The translations under genes and the position numbers were made by a program. 36,913 bases of DNA from Ilumatobacteraceae bacterium (GTDB lineage: Bacteria > Actinomycetota > Acidimicrobiia > Acidimicrobiales > Ilumatobacteraceae): the NCBI GenBank assembly GCA_023257035.1, contig JALRDI010000103.1:1-36913 (forward strand). The letters are read 5' to 3'. The first letter of the stretch is position 1. Each line of letters opens with the position of its first letter. Positions 24,536 through 33,162 of the stretch are shown here, piece after piece. The notes beneath the pieces are model-generated. The model made no database searches. It worked only from the letters and a program-made list of their open reading frames with translations, and was not told the DNA's origin.

Positions 24536-25264
24536 CCCAATGTGTTCGTACTCAATCGAGACCACCTCTGCGGTGGTGGACAATTCAGCCTGCAACTCTG
24601 CAACGAGACTGGCCGTGAGTCGGTCGTCCTCTTCGTGGGGAACTTTGGTGATGACAACGACCTTCCTTGACTCTTCGGGGCTGCCTTTCATCGAGCCGTC
24701 AGGAGAGGTCAGTACCGCTGCTGCGCGCTGTGGTGTGAGTCGTTCATAGGGACTGCAGGCTGCAACAGCCGCTACTCGTAGGGGGCGGTGGCATTGGTCG
24801 GCGATGACGCGACCGAGTGCGTCTGCACCTATCACGGCAAGCACCAACGTCGTTTGCGCTGGGAATACGGGCTCAAAATTTGCGGGAGCCTTAAACGGTC
24901 GATGTCGGGCTCCGTCGGCCTCTACGACGACGTTGTCGCACAGCGAAGCGTCACCGAACCAGTCATTGCACATTTCTGGTTGAACACCTATTGATTTTCG
25001 ATTTCGGACGGTTTGGCGCACGAATACAGGTTCTTGTTTGCGTCGATAGCGCAGAGCATCAAATGTCGGCCCCTCAATGACGGATAACCCGCCGGTTTGG
25101 TTCTCCCCCATTTTTGTTGTCGTCGTGGCAATCGTTGAACCTTGGAGAGTTCGAGCAAGTTGAAATAGCAGAGTCGACTTTCCACCACCGCCGACCAGCG
25201 AAATGAGTTCACGAGAATTCAACTGAAGTGCGTTAGCGAGGTGACTACTTGGGATGGGTGTCAT
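24533..25264 (-). CDS. yqeC: YqeC-like accessory protein for a (selenium-dependent) molybdenum hydroxylase
   Basis: The 243-residue protein has a P-loop GGGGKST (residues 25-31), the ATTTTKMG segment, a VVEADGARHRPFKAP motif and GADALGRVIADQCHRPLRVA. These are the marks of the YqeC family, which occurs beside YqeB in clusters for selenium-dependent molybdenum hydroxylases. Its biochemical role is not settled; it is thought to help in labile selenium or cofactor handling. It overlaps yqeB by ATGA and ends the operon. No selD or selenocysteine machinery is visible in the window. Confidence 0.88.
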   Translation of the reverse strand: MTPIPSSHLANALQLNSRELISLVGGGGKSTLLFQLARTLQGSTIATTTTKMGENQTGGLSVIEGPTFDALRYRRKQEPVFVRQTVRNRKSIGVQPEMCNDWFGDASLCDNVVVEADGARHRPFKAPANFEPVFPAQTTLVLAVIGADALGRVIADQCHRPLRVAAVAACSPYERLTPQRAAAVLTSPDGSMKGSPEESRKVVVITKVPHEEDDRLTASLVAELQAELSTTAEVVSIEYEHIG

Positions 25265-26079
25265 TGTTGAAGTTTCAGTCGCCAGATCGCTTCGACAACG
25301 CCTCCGCCAATCGCTAAGGCCTTATCGGAAATTTGGTGGCAGGCGGATGGGTCATTTCTTGGGTCGATATCAGCGATTTTCAACCCGACCGTTACGTTCG
25401 AATGATCGGCGATGAGTCCTCGAACCATTCCCGTAAACGGCGCCACAACCTCACAACGTTCTTGGCCTTGGATGAAGCCCAATGGCGTTTCCGCTTCCAC
25501 CCAATCACCGATGTTCGAGAGCCACTCAACTACGCCATTCTCAGGCGCTCGAATGACGCGCTCTGATGACTTGCCTTCAATGACACCTGGACTCCCGGTG
25601 TTCGGTTCTGCCGAACCATCAAAAATGACTCGCCCAAGTCGATGGCCTCTCATGGTTTCGATAGCCGCATCGCAATGCTCGCCAACGACGAAACCCGGAC
25701 CGAGTCCGACGACGATCGGGGCATCGGAAATTGTCGTGTCAAGCGGACGTTTTGCGAGACGACAGTCAATTACAGCCGCGATGTTGTCGAGATCACCGAT
25801 ATCAGCGAGTGTGGGAGCAATGATGACGGGAATCTCGCCCAATTCCCAACTCCCGTATACGGCTGAGTCGTTCTCGCACTTTCGTCCGATGAGACCCTCG
25901 ACGCTCGTCACGCCATCTGTGATCGCCGTTGAGAGCGACACTGTTCGACGAATTGAAAGTGGCGAAGAAAGTTCCGTGACGAGCACACGAAATCCGCAGT
26001 GGTGAAGGCGCCATGCAACACCGGTGGCGATGTCGCCACCGCCGCGAAGAACGATGAGGTCATCGTGTGCTGGTCGCAC
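25261..26079 (-). CDS. yqeB: YqeB-like molybdenum hydroxylase maturation protein
   Basis: This protein of about 272 residues matches the EF2563/YqeB family: LIVLRGGGDIATGVAWRLHHCGFRVLVTELSSPLSIRRTVSL near the start, IVVGLGPGFVVGEHCDAAIETMRGHRLGRVIFDGSAEPNTGSPG in the middle, and GMVRGLIADHSNVTVGLKIADIDPR near the end. The family marks selenium-dependent molybdenum hydroxylase clusters and is thought to act in cofactor maturation. I choose GTG 26079, with GAGG 6 nt upstream; it overlaps the end of xdhC by 20 nt. The longer frame to 26229 lies inside xdhC and is rejected. It overlaps yqeC by ATGA. Confidence 0.88.
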   Translation of the reverse strand: MRPAHDDLIVLRGGGDIATGVAWRLHHCGFRVLVTELSSPLSIRRTVSLSTAITDGVTSVEGLIGRKCENDSAVYGSWELGEIPVIIAPTLADIGDLDNIAAVIDCRLAKRPLDTTISDAPIVVGLGPGFVVGEHCDAAIETMRGHRLGRVIFDGSAEPNTGSPGVIEGKSSERVIRAPENGVVEWLSNIGDWVEAETPLGFIQGQERCEVVAPFTGMVRGLIADHSNVTVGLKIADIDPRNDPSACHQISDKALAIGGGVVEAIWRLKLQQ

Positions 26080-26830
26080 GTACAACCTCGGCGATGATGC
26101 TGATGGCAATCTCCTCTGGAGTTTCGGCGCCGATTTCAAGGCCAATCGGGGTCGAAATTCTTTCGACGTCAGATTCCGTGCATCCCGCCTGCAACAGCGC
26201 CTCTTTCGTTGTGCCCCACCTACGAGCACTACCCATCAAGCCGATGTAGGCAGCCTCTTGGGAAACGATCAGCGGTACCAGTTCAACGTCGAGCGCCACG
26301 TTTCTCGTGACCATCACGATTGCTGCCCGTGAATCGAGAGGAATTTCTGAGAGAGCAGACTGAAGGTCGCCACTATGTCCGTTGACGCCATCAGGCATTG
26401 CCGAAAGTTGCTCGGCGCGGTCGTCCCATAGGTGAACACTCCACCCGCTCCATTTCGCGAGTTCAGCGACGGCCTTTCCAACATGTCCAGCGCCAATGAC
26501 AAGAAGTGTTGCGGTGTCCATATATGGCTCAACGTAGACGTCCATCTCTCCTCCGCACACACCGGGGTCACCTGTTGAGGGGTCCACAAGGCGATAGTTA
26601 ACGAGTCGTGGCTGGCCATCGGCCATGGCGGCCATGGCTTCATTGATCACCCTTGCTTCCATTTCGCCGCCACCGACTGTTCCCTCTCGGCTTCCATCAT
26701 CGAGGATGAGCATCGAAGCACCCACTCGCCGCGGAACAGAACGGTCAGTTCGAACGACAGTTGCAATTGCCGCCTTTTGGCCAGACTCGACGGCGTTCAA
26801 TGCTTGCGCAACGAGTTCTATCGACCCCAC
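26060..26830 (-). CDS. xdhC: XdhC/CoxI-family molybdenum cofactor insertion and sulfuration chaperone
   Basis: The 256-residue protein has the XdhC N-terminal domain (AIATVVRTDRSVPRRVGASMLI, EGTVGGGEMEARV, DPGVCGGEMDVYVEP with C92) and a Rossmann domain starting LLVIGAGHVGKAVAELA (about residues 109-125), ending YIGLMGSARRW and STPIGLEIGAETPEEIAISI. XdhC binds sulfurated molybdopterin and inserts it into xanthine dehydrogenase-type enzymes. Its presence argues that the hydroxylase upstream is a mature, active molybdoenzyme. The GTG 26830 start overlaps the preceding amidohydrolase by 13 nt; GGAGG lies somewhat far upstream. Confidence 0.93.
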   Translation of the reverse strand: MGSIELVAQALNAVESGQKAAIATVVRTDRSVPRRVGASMLILDDGSREGTVGGGEMEARVINEAMAAMADGQPRLVNYRLVDPSTGDPGVCGGEMDVYVEPYMDTATLLVIGAGHVGKAVAELAKWSGWSVHLWDDRAEQLSAMPDGVNGHSGDLQSALSEIPLDSRAAIVMVTRNVALDVELVPLIVSQEAAYIGLMGSARRWGTTKEALLQAGCTESDVERISTPIGLEIGAETPEEIAISIIAEVVRATSTR

Positions 26831-28122
26831 AACCGACTCGCTTCCTCCCTGACTCGTGCCGTGGAGCGCTCAACGTCGATGCCAAGCACTTCTTTGTTTC
26901 GTACGCGCCACTCCCCTGCAACCATGACGTCTCGCACATGGTGCCCACTTCTCCAGAGCACCAATTGGTCGGCAATGGTTGACGGATCAATCGGCGTCGG
27001 TACGTCAATTTCAACGATTTGAAGATCGGCTATCCAATCAGGCTCAAGTCGACCCAAATTTTTGAGCCCAAGGGCTTGGGCTCCGCCTTCAGTTGCCATC
27101 TGGAGCACTTGGTGAGCTGGCGTGGACGATGGGTCAAGAAGTCGCGCCTTTTGCAGCCAGAACGCCCCTCGCATCACTTCGAACATGTCGTTGACATAGC
27201 CGTCAGTACCTAAGCCCACCGTGACGCCTTTGGACAGAAGTTCCGATATCGGAGCGATGCCCCCTCCAACTTCACAATTGGATAGTGGCATGTGACTCAC
27301 TCGAGTGTCACTGTTTGCAATGATGTCGAGTTCGCCGCTTGTCATCTGGACGCATTGGCTTGCGAGAAATGATGAACTTGTAACTCCGAGGTCTCGATAG
27401 AACGCCATCGTGTCGCAACCAAGATGTTCACGTGCCCAGTTTCCCTCGTGAGTGCCTTCGTTGCAGTGGGCGTGAAACCACGTATTTCTTGACCGGGCTT
27501 CCGCGGCCGCACGCTCGATGAATGATGATGAGCAGGTGAATACCGTGTGCCACGACATTGCGCCCGAGATGAGGTCATCGCCTTGATGTTGGTCGATGAA
27601 ATCGATGTTCTCTCTCAGTGAGAGCTCTGCGATCTCTGCGCCGGCGCGCTCGGTCGCCTCAAAGCTGAAGATCCCTCGGAGTCCGGCTCGACGGCATTGT
27701 TCTGCTTCTGTCTCGAGCACGCCGCTCAATGCTCCTGGGGCCTCGCAAATGTCAAAGAACGTTGTGGTCCCGGTTCGCAGCATCTCTGCGCAAACCCATT
27801 CAGAGGCTGCCGCAATCATCTGCTGATCAAGTCTGTCCTCAACTTGTGGCCACCAATAATCATCAAGAAAACTCTCAAAGCCGATGGGCGGTGTCTGAAC
27901 AACGATGCCATGAGCGAGCGTGCCATAGAGGTGGACGTGCGTGTTGACGAATCCGGGCAGGACAGCGCACCCGGATGCATCAATTACTTCTTCACCTGGA
28001 AATGTGGCGATGAGTTCGGACGCCGGGGCGATCGCGCTAACAGCGCCGTTGTCGATGCGAATTGCAACTGACGCCTCGGCATGTTCTGCCGATGTCACCA
28101 ACCAGTCAGGGCAGATAATCAT
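26818..28122 (-). CDS. SsnA-like amidohydrolase with altered active site
   Basis: The 434-residue metal-dependent hydrolase of the ATZ/TRZ/SsnA group has H62-x-H64 (NTHVHLYG), the DDYWWPQVEDRLD segment typical of SsnA, HAHCNEG with H219 and E222, and D307 in GLGTDGYVND. Where relatives usually carry a catalytic His in a LAHCVHL-type motif, this protein reads SQCVQM, with Q256. That residue in deaminases of this family helps activate water and bind substrate. The protein may therefore have a changed reaction, a different His from elsewhere, or low activity. It starts 3 nt after the hydroxylase stop and is followed by xdhC in overlap. SsnA genes often accompany selenium-dependent molybdenum hydroxylases. 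Confidence 0.85.
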   Translation of the reverse strand: MIICPDWLVTSAEHAEASVAIRIDNGAVSAIAPASELIATFPGEEVIDASGCAVLPGFVNTHVHLYGTLAHGIVVQTPPIGFESFLDDYWWPQVEDRLDQQMIAAASEWVCAEMLRTGTTTFFDICEAPGALSGVLETEAEQCRRAGLRGIFSFEATERAGAEIAELSLRENIDFIDQHQGDDLISGAMSWHTVFTCSSSFIERAAAEARSRNTWFHAHCNEGTHEGNWAREHLGCDTMAFYRDLGVTSSSFLASQCVQMTSGELDIIANSDTRVSHMPLSNCEVGGGIAPISELLSKGVTVGLGTDGYVNDMFEVMRGAFWLQKARLLDPSSTPAHQVLQMATEGGAQALGLKNLGRLEPDWIADLQIVEIDVPTPIDPSTIADQLVLWRSGHHVRDVMVAGEWRVRNKEVLGIDVERSTARVREEASRLWGR

Positions 28123-28125
28123 TGG

Positions 28126-31074
28126 CTACGAGGTGGCTGCTGATGAGTTCATTGCTCGCCAGACTCGCTCCGGGGTGAACGGAATCTCGTTGATCGAGAC
28201 ACCGACGGCGTTCTGAAGTGCATGTCGAAGAGCTGGAGCCACACCATCTTTTGGAATTTCTGCAACCGCTTTCGCGCCAAATGGCCCGCTGTCTTCCATG
28301 GTTTGCACGAGATACACGGCAGTTTCGGGCATTTCATCAGCTCGATAGATGTGATACGGCCCGAACGAATCGTTGATCATCTTGCCGTTGTCATCGAATG
28401 CGTATTCCTCGCAATGGGCGTACCCCAGCGCTTGGAGCATTCCGCCTTCAACTTGGCCTGATGCTGTCACCGGATTAATCGCCACACCACAGTCGACAGC
28501 CATGGCCATCTTCTTTACCGTGACCTGACCGGTGTCAATGTCGACCTCAATCTCGATGACTTGTGCCGCAAACGGAGGCGGGCACTCGGGCGACACGTAT
28601 GAGGCGGTACCCATGATCTGTTCCTGCTCTTGGGTGTGCAGCGAGTCAAGTGCGATGTCTTCCATAGAAACGGAACGACCATCTGGTGCGTACGCACGGC
28701 GGTCTCGCAGCTCGATAGAACAGGGTTGCTCGACTCCAAGAAGCATTGCGGCACGTTCTTTGATGCGCTCGCGAGCGGCCTCTGCTGCTCTCATTGCAGC
28801 GGTCCCGGAGATGTACGTCGTTGACGAGGCGTATGCCCCTGTGTCAAACGGTGTCATATCTGTGTCGCTCGAGTACACCTTGATGTCATCGAGTGGTACT
28901 CCAAGTACCTCTGCCGCAATCTGTCCGAGAACCGTGTCGGCACCAGTGCCCAGGTCGGTTGCCCCAACAAGCATGTTGAACGACCCGTCATCGTTCAACT
29001 TGATTGAGCATCCACCCATGTCGAGGAATGGGATGGCGGTTCCATGCATGCAATAGGCAAACCCAAGACCACGCCGAATGTTTGGTCGATCGCTTGGCTG
29101 ACGCCACTCAGGATCATCACGACGGTGCCATTCGATTTCACGAAGTGCTTGAGCGACGCACTCTTCTAGGCCAGTTGAGAGCACTCGGGGGTATTCATCG
29201 AGTTCTTCGTCGCTTGCTGCGCGTTCACCAAGGTGCGGTGCGATATTCAGTTCATCGCCAAGGCGCAGCCAGTTCTTACGCTTGAACTCGATCGAGTCGA
29301 AGCCGAGCTCGGCTGCGATGTCATCCATGTGGGCTTCAAGAGCGAATTCTGCCTGCGGTGCGCCGTATCCGCGATATGCACCGGGAACCGGAATGTTGGT
29401 GTACACCACATCACAACGGAACCTCTTGTTTGGGGCGTTGTACTGCGTGAGTCCTCGAAGTCCGGCCACAGTTTGAACCGTGTATCCATGCGTGCCGTAT
29501 GGGCCGGTATTTCCAATGATGTAGAGGTCTTGTGAAACCAATTTTCCTTCATCGTCAACCACTGTGGTGAACGTGAGCGTCTGCGGATGTCGCGTGCGGC
29601 TCCCGATGAATTCCTCTGAGCGATCAAGTTCAAGGCGAACCGGACGACGCGTTGCCTGAGCAAGGTGCCCGACGATGTCTTCAATGAGCATCTCTTGCTT
29701 CGCGCCAAACCCTCCCCCGATTCGAGGCTTCACGACGCGGATGTCCTTGATGTCTCGGTCAAGCAGAGGAGCAACCATACGTCGAGCGTGGAACGGAACC
29801 TGCGTGGCTGTGCGAATGACGAGACGCTCATCTTCGTCAAGCCAGGCGATCGAGATGTGCGGTTCAATCGGACACTGTTGCACCTGGTGCACCCTGAATG
29901 TCTGGGTGAACACATGGTGACCATTTGCTTCAGCTCGTTCAACCGCTCCAACAGGATCATTTCGTCGAGCTGCAATGTGATGCACGATATTTCGGTCACG
30001 GTCGTGAATTTCGACGGTGTCGCTCTCGTCGTGAATCACCACAACGCCGTCTGCCATCGAATCACGCTCATCGAAAATTGCTGGTAGCACTTCGTAGGTG
30101 ACGTTGATGAGTGAGCAGGCGTGGGCGGCAATCTCTGGTGATTCTGCCGCAACGACAGCGACTCGGTCACCGACGTGGCGAACCTTGTTATCAAAACTCA
30201 CTTGATCGTGCGGGTGGGGGTTCGGCCATGACTGGCCACCAGAGGCATATTTCACCCTGGGAGTGTTTTTGTAATGGAGAACTTCATGCACGCCAGGGAG
30301 TGATCGTGCCCCCGAATCATCAATATCGAGAATTCGAGCATGCGCGTGTGGGCTCCGTAACACTTTTGCGTAGAGCATGTTGCGCAGCTCAATGTCATCG
30401 GTAAATGCGGGATTTCCCTTGGCGAGACGAATCGCATCCACTTTGATTTCTGGCTTACCGACGACTGCCATCTCTGGTACGTCGCGAGATGGAATAACCC
30501 GTGGCACCGCAGCCGGAGCGACCGGTGGTGTATCGGATGGGTCGTATTCAGATGGTTCTCCTCCCTGGGTGAGTGAAGGAAGAATCACTGGAGCGAATGG
30601 CGCCGTTTCCTCTCCTCGCAGCACCGCCGCTGCACGGTGAATTGCTTCGACCGGCTTGACGTATGCGGTCTCTCTGTCGAGAATCCCTGAGAGCATGTCA
30701 CGAATTTGCGCCTCGGTTGGCGAGGGAGATTCATTTAGTAATGCGAGTGTTCCGAGCACCATTGCGCCGGCTGAATAACCAGACTGGAACGCTCCTGCAG
30801 CAACGAATGCGGCCTGAATTGGATGAAGTTCTGCACTCGTATTGAGAGACTCAACTGTGACGACCTCATGTCTGTCTGCTTGGACAGCAAGAATCACATC
30901 GCTACTTGCAAGACGGCCATCAAAAAGAACAGCACCGGCACCGGTCTCGCCGCTGTCAGAGCCGTAATGAACGCTGAACATTCCTTGGGAACGAAGAAAT
31001 GTGCGGAGTGTGTCGTGCACTTCACACTGGCCGTGCACGGTTCGCCCGTTGAGGGTAAGGGTGATCTGAGTCAC
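28126..31074 (-). CDS. Xanthine dehydrogenase-family molybdenum hydroxylase fused to a cysteine-free ferredoxin-like domain
   Basis: The 982-residue protein joins a CoxS-like small-subunit domain (about residues 1-150) to a molybdopterin-binding large subunit (about 205-982). The catalytic part keeps GNPAFTDDIEL, RSPHAHARIL, PRIGGGFGAKQEM, GAYRGYGAPQAEFALE, GTGADTVLGQIAAEVLG, YASSTTYISGTAAMRAAE and the C-terminal Glu base in GAKAVAEIP (about E939). The N-terminal domain aligns over its whole length with CoxS, but the eight cysteine ligands of the two [2Fe-2S] clusters are all replaced: S39, T44, G47, D59, S98, S101, D133 and E135. The GTG start overlaps the flavin-subunit stop as GTGA. XdhC, YqeB and YqeC follow. 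Substrate is probably a purine or related heterocycle; the electron route is unclear. No frame disruption is seen. Confidence 0.92.
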   Translation of the reverse strand: MTQITLTLNGRTVHGQCEVHDTLRTFLRSQGMFSVHYGSDSGETGAGAVLFDGRLASSDVILAVQADRHEVVTVESLNTSAELHPIQAAFVAAGAFQSGYSAGAMVLGTLALLNESPSPTEAQIRDMLSGILDRETAYVKPVEAIHRAAAVLRGEETAPFAPVILPSLTQGGEPSEYDPSDTPPVAPAAVPRVIPSRDVPEMAVVGKPEIKVDAIRLAKGNPAFTDDIELRNMLYAKVLRSPHAHARILDIDDSGARSLPGVHEVLHYKNTPRVKYASGGQSWPNPHPHDQVSFDNKVRHVGDRVAVVAAESPEIAAHACSLINVTYEVLPAIFDERDSMADGVVVIHDESDTVEIHDRDRNIVHHIAARRNDPVGAVERAEANGHHVFTQTFRVHQVQQCPIEPHISIAWLDEDERLVIRTATQVPFHARRMVAPLLDRDIKDIRVVKPRIGGGFGAKQEMLIEDIVGHLAQATRRPVRLELDRSEEFIGSRTRHPQTLTFTTVVDDEGKLVSQDLYIIGNTGPYGTHGYTVQTVAGLRGLTQYNAPNKRFRCDVVYTNIPVPGAYRGYGAPQAEFALEAHMDDIAAELGFDSIEFKRKNWLRLGDELNIAPHLGERAASDEELDEYPRVLSTGLEECVAQALREIEWHRRDDPEWRQPSDRPNIRRGLGFAYCMHGTAIPFLDMGGCSIKLNDDGSFNMLVGATDLGTGADTVLGQIAAEVLGVPLDDIKVYSSDTDMTPFDTGAYASSTTYISGTAAMRAAEAARERIKERAAMLLGVEQPCSIELRDRRAYAPDGRSVSMEDIALDSLHTQEQEQIMGTASYVSPECPPPFAAQVIEIEVDIDTGQVTVKKMAMAVDCGVAINPVTASGQVEGGMLQALGYAHCEEYAFDDNGKMINDSFGPYHIYRADEMPETAVYLVQTMEDSGPFGAKAVAEIPKDGVAPALRHALQNAVGVSINEIPFTPERVWRAMNSSAATS

Positions 31075-31778
31075 GACAATGCTCCGATCACTCGTTCACT
31101 GAGTTTGACGGCGAGATGGTGGCGATACTCACTGCTACCTCGGAAATCGTCGATTGGAATGATGTGCTCGACTTCGTCGACAGACGACACAGCGACCGGG
31201 GCAGAACTCACGCCGGTAAGAGAGATGATGAGCCCGTTCGCAGTAGCCCTACCCATCGCGGCGACGATGGGGGTATCCATTGGAGTCCGCCCGGTGTGCT
31301 CGAATGCCCAGCTTCCCGATGTATCGACATCGACTGCGACAATTAGGCCACGCGGATCTGAGAGGAACTTGACGAGATCTCGTATTTCCCCGTCATCAGT
31401 TTCAACAGTCGCAGAAGATGCGAGCAGCGCCGCAACAACAAGATTCTCACTTCCGGCAACAGCAACAGATCCTCCAACGGTCCCTATCGTCCGCAACGTT
31501 GATGGGAGTTCCCGTCGTGCGGCTTCACTGAGAAGATCGCCGTCAAAGGCTCCCACTACCTCAGAGAGGCGAACCATTGCCCCAATGGTGGCATGTGAGT
31601 TGTTGCGTGTCATCGAATCAAGTCCGAGCGACTGAAGATCAACGCCAATCAAGTCAGAACGGGACCGGTCAGCGTTAAGAACGGTTCCTCCTGCAAGAGG
31701 AACATGATGAGGCTGAGCAAGCAGGGAAACTGCTTCGCTCAACGTGTTGGGGCGGTGGTATCCGACAAGTAATGGCAC
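31071..31778 (-). CDS. FAD-binding (CoxM-like) subunit of the molybdenum hydroxylase
   Basis: The 235-residue protein has the two FAD-binding signatures of CoxM/XdhB subunits: VPLAGGTVLNADRS (about residues 27-40) and LRTIGTVGGSVAVAGSENLVVAALL (about 95-119). A CODH flavoprotein C-terminal domain follows (ISLTGVSSAPVAVS, IDDFRGSSEYRHHLAVKLSERVIGAL). It is shorter than usual (about 280-300 residues), through trimmed loops. GTG 31778 is supported by a TAACTT box 7 nt upstream. It heads the hydroxylase operon. FAD should pass electrons to an acceptor, but the [2Fe-2S] relay that normally feeds it is missing in the partner. Confidence 0.88.
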   Translation of the reverse strand: MPLLVGYHRPNTLSEAVSLLAQPHHVPLAGGTVLNADRSRSDLIGVDLQSLGLDSMTRNNSHATIGAMVRLSEVVGAFDGDLLSEAARRELPSTLRTIGTVGGSVAVAGSENLVVAALLASSATVETDDGEIRDLVKFLSDPRGLIVAVDVDTSGSWAFEHTGRTPMDTPIVAAMGRATANGLIISLTGVSSAPVAVSSVDEVEHIIPIDDFRGSSEYRHHLAVKLSERVIGALS

Positions 31779-31785
31779 GCCCTCG

Positions 31786-31791
31786 AAGTTA
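31786..31791 (-). promoter_or_regulatory. -10 box TAACTT overlapping the upstream amidohydrolase stop codon
   Basis: The TAA of TAACTT (minus strand) is the stop codon of the ATZ/TRZ amidohydrolase at 31789-31791. Seven nucleotides later comes GTG 31778 of the flavin subunit. This is the likely main promoter of the molybdenum hydroxylase operon. Confidence 0.5.
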
Positions 31792-33162
31792 GCCCAGACG
31801 AGTGGAAATGCCCGCCTGCTGGAAGAGGGATGCAGCAGCAGACTTCGCCTGCTCGACTGCCTCGGCGATCGGAACAGAATGATGTTCGCCGTTTGCCACT
31901 ACGCGATTTCCTCGCACAAACACATCTCGCACATGTTGTGGGGCGCAGTTGAACACGATCGCACTCGGCACCCTATGTACTGGGGCAACTGCAGGGTGGT
32001 CGAGATTCACGACCACTAGGTCGGCTTCACGCCCTTCTTCGATTCTCCCGAGTCGATCTGACTCTCCGAAGGCCCGGGCACCTCCGACGCACGCCATTTC
32101 AATCGCCTCTTCGGGCTGTAACGCCATTGCGTTCAATTGGTGCACCTTTTGCAGCAGTACAGATATTTTCATCGCTTCGAAAAGGTCTTGACGATTATTA
32201 GAACCGGATCCGTCGCTTGCGAGAGCAACGGTGATGCCGCGTTCGCGCATGTCGAGGACCCGAGCAACACCTGATGCCAAGTACATATTTGAAACCGGGC
32301 AGTGCACCACCACAGCATCGGTTCGCGCAATGGCATCAAGTTCGGAGTCCTCTAGCCAGACTGAATGGGCGAGTTGGACGTCAGGGGCGAGTGCCCCCAC
32401 GCTTTCGAGCCAGGGAACATGACGCATTCCGCGTTCTTCGATACTCATCTCAACTTCGATGGCGGTCTCAGCACAATGAACATGAGTTCCCCGGCCCCAC
32501 GAACGCGCTGCGCCAATGGTTTCGGTCATTGCTTCATCAGAACAGCCCCACGGGATGAGTGGCCCGAGTTCGATCTTTATGCGTCCGTCATGCCCGTCCC
32601 ACTTATCAAAGGCTTGTTTGGCTCGCCGTATGGCAGTCGCCGCATCCTCTGCAAGCGGTTCGTGATAGTTCCGGTCGGCCCAGCCATGAGCAAGAAGAAG
32701 ACGAATTCCGAGTTCGTCGGCCGCTCGACAGACTGCATCGTCGATGAGGTCTCCCTCTGACCCTGGGTGGACATATTGATGATCGATGACGCTGGTGCAA
32801 CCCGTCAGCAGGTTCTCAAGCAGCCCGATTCTCGCCGCGTGATAGGCGATTTCAGGAGTGATGTGCTCAGCCGCTGGCCAAATGCAGTCGCGTAGCCAGT
32901 CGAGTAGTGGGCGATCATCGGCTAGGCCTCGAAAGAATGATTGGAAAAGATGGGTATGGGCATTTGTCATGCCGGGCATTACTGCGCAGCCGTTGGCGGA
33001 AATTACTTCACTGGCAGATGAGAGAAGATCACCTGATGGTTCACCGTTCCCGACTTGGGTGATCGTTCCATCGGTTATGAGAATCCAACCGGGATCAAGT
33101 ACCTCTGCCGTCTCGTTGACGGTGACGACAGCACCTCCGTGAATCAGGGTCGTCTTAGTCAT
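31789..33162 (-). CDS. ATZ/TRZ-family amidohydrolase (8-oxoguanine or MTA/SAH deaminase-like)
   Basis: This deaminase-type protein of about 457 residues has a complete metal site: H69-x-H71 (NAHTHLFQ), H229 and E232 ([10 protein letters not shown]), catalytic H266 (QLAHSVWL) and D317 ([12 protein letters not shown]). The segment [22 protein letters not shown] resembles S-adenosylhomocysteine, MTA and 8-oxoguanine deaminases. In this purine-related setting 8-oxoguanine or another aminopurine is a fair guess. ATG 33162 is chosen, overlapping the LLM gene stop by 8 nt, so the two are coupled. Its stop codon doubles as a promoter element for the next operon. Confidence 0.85.
   Translation of the reverse strand: MTKTTLIHGGAVVTVNETAEVLDPGWILITDGTITQVGNGEPSGDLLSSASEVISANGCAVMPGMTNAHTHLFQSFFRGLADDRPLLDWLRDCIWPAAEHITPEIAYHAARIGLLENLLTGCTSVIDHQYVHPGSEGDLIDDAVCRAADELGIRLLLAHGWADRNYHEPLAEDAATAIRRAKQAFDKWDGHDGRIKIELGPLIPWGCSDEAMTETIGAARSWGRGTHVHCAETAIEVEMSIEERGMRHVPWLESVGALAPDVQLAHSVWLEDSELDAIARTDAVVVHCPVSNMYLASGVARVLDMRERGITVALASDGSGSNNRQDLFEAMKISVLLQKVHQLNAMALQPEEAIEMACVGGARAFGESDRLGRIEEGREADLVVVNLDHPAVAPVHRVPSAIVFNCAPQHVRDVFVRGNRVVANGEHHSVPIAEAVEQAKSAAASLFQQAGISTRLG

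Noticed and set aside
28126-31074. The Mo hydroxylase as a decaying pseudogene
   Set aside because: The 982-codon frame is intact, all Mo-domain motifs are present, neighbours overlap it tightly, and the Fe-S positions are replaced cleanly without indels, which is unlike decay.
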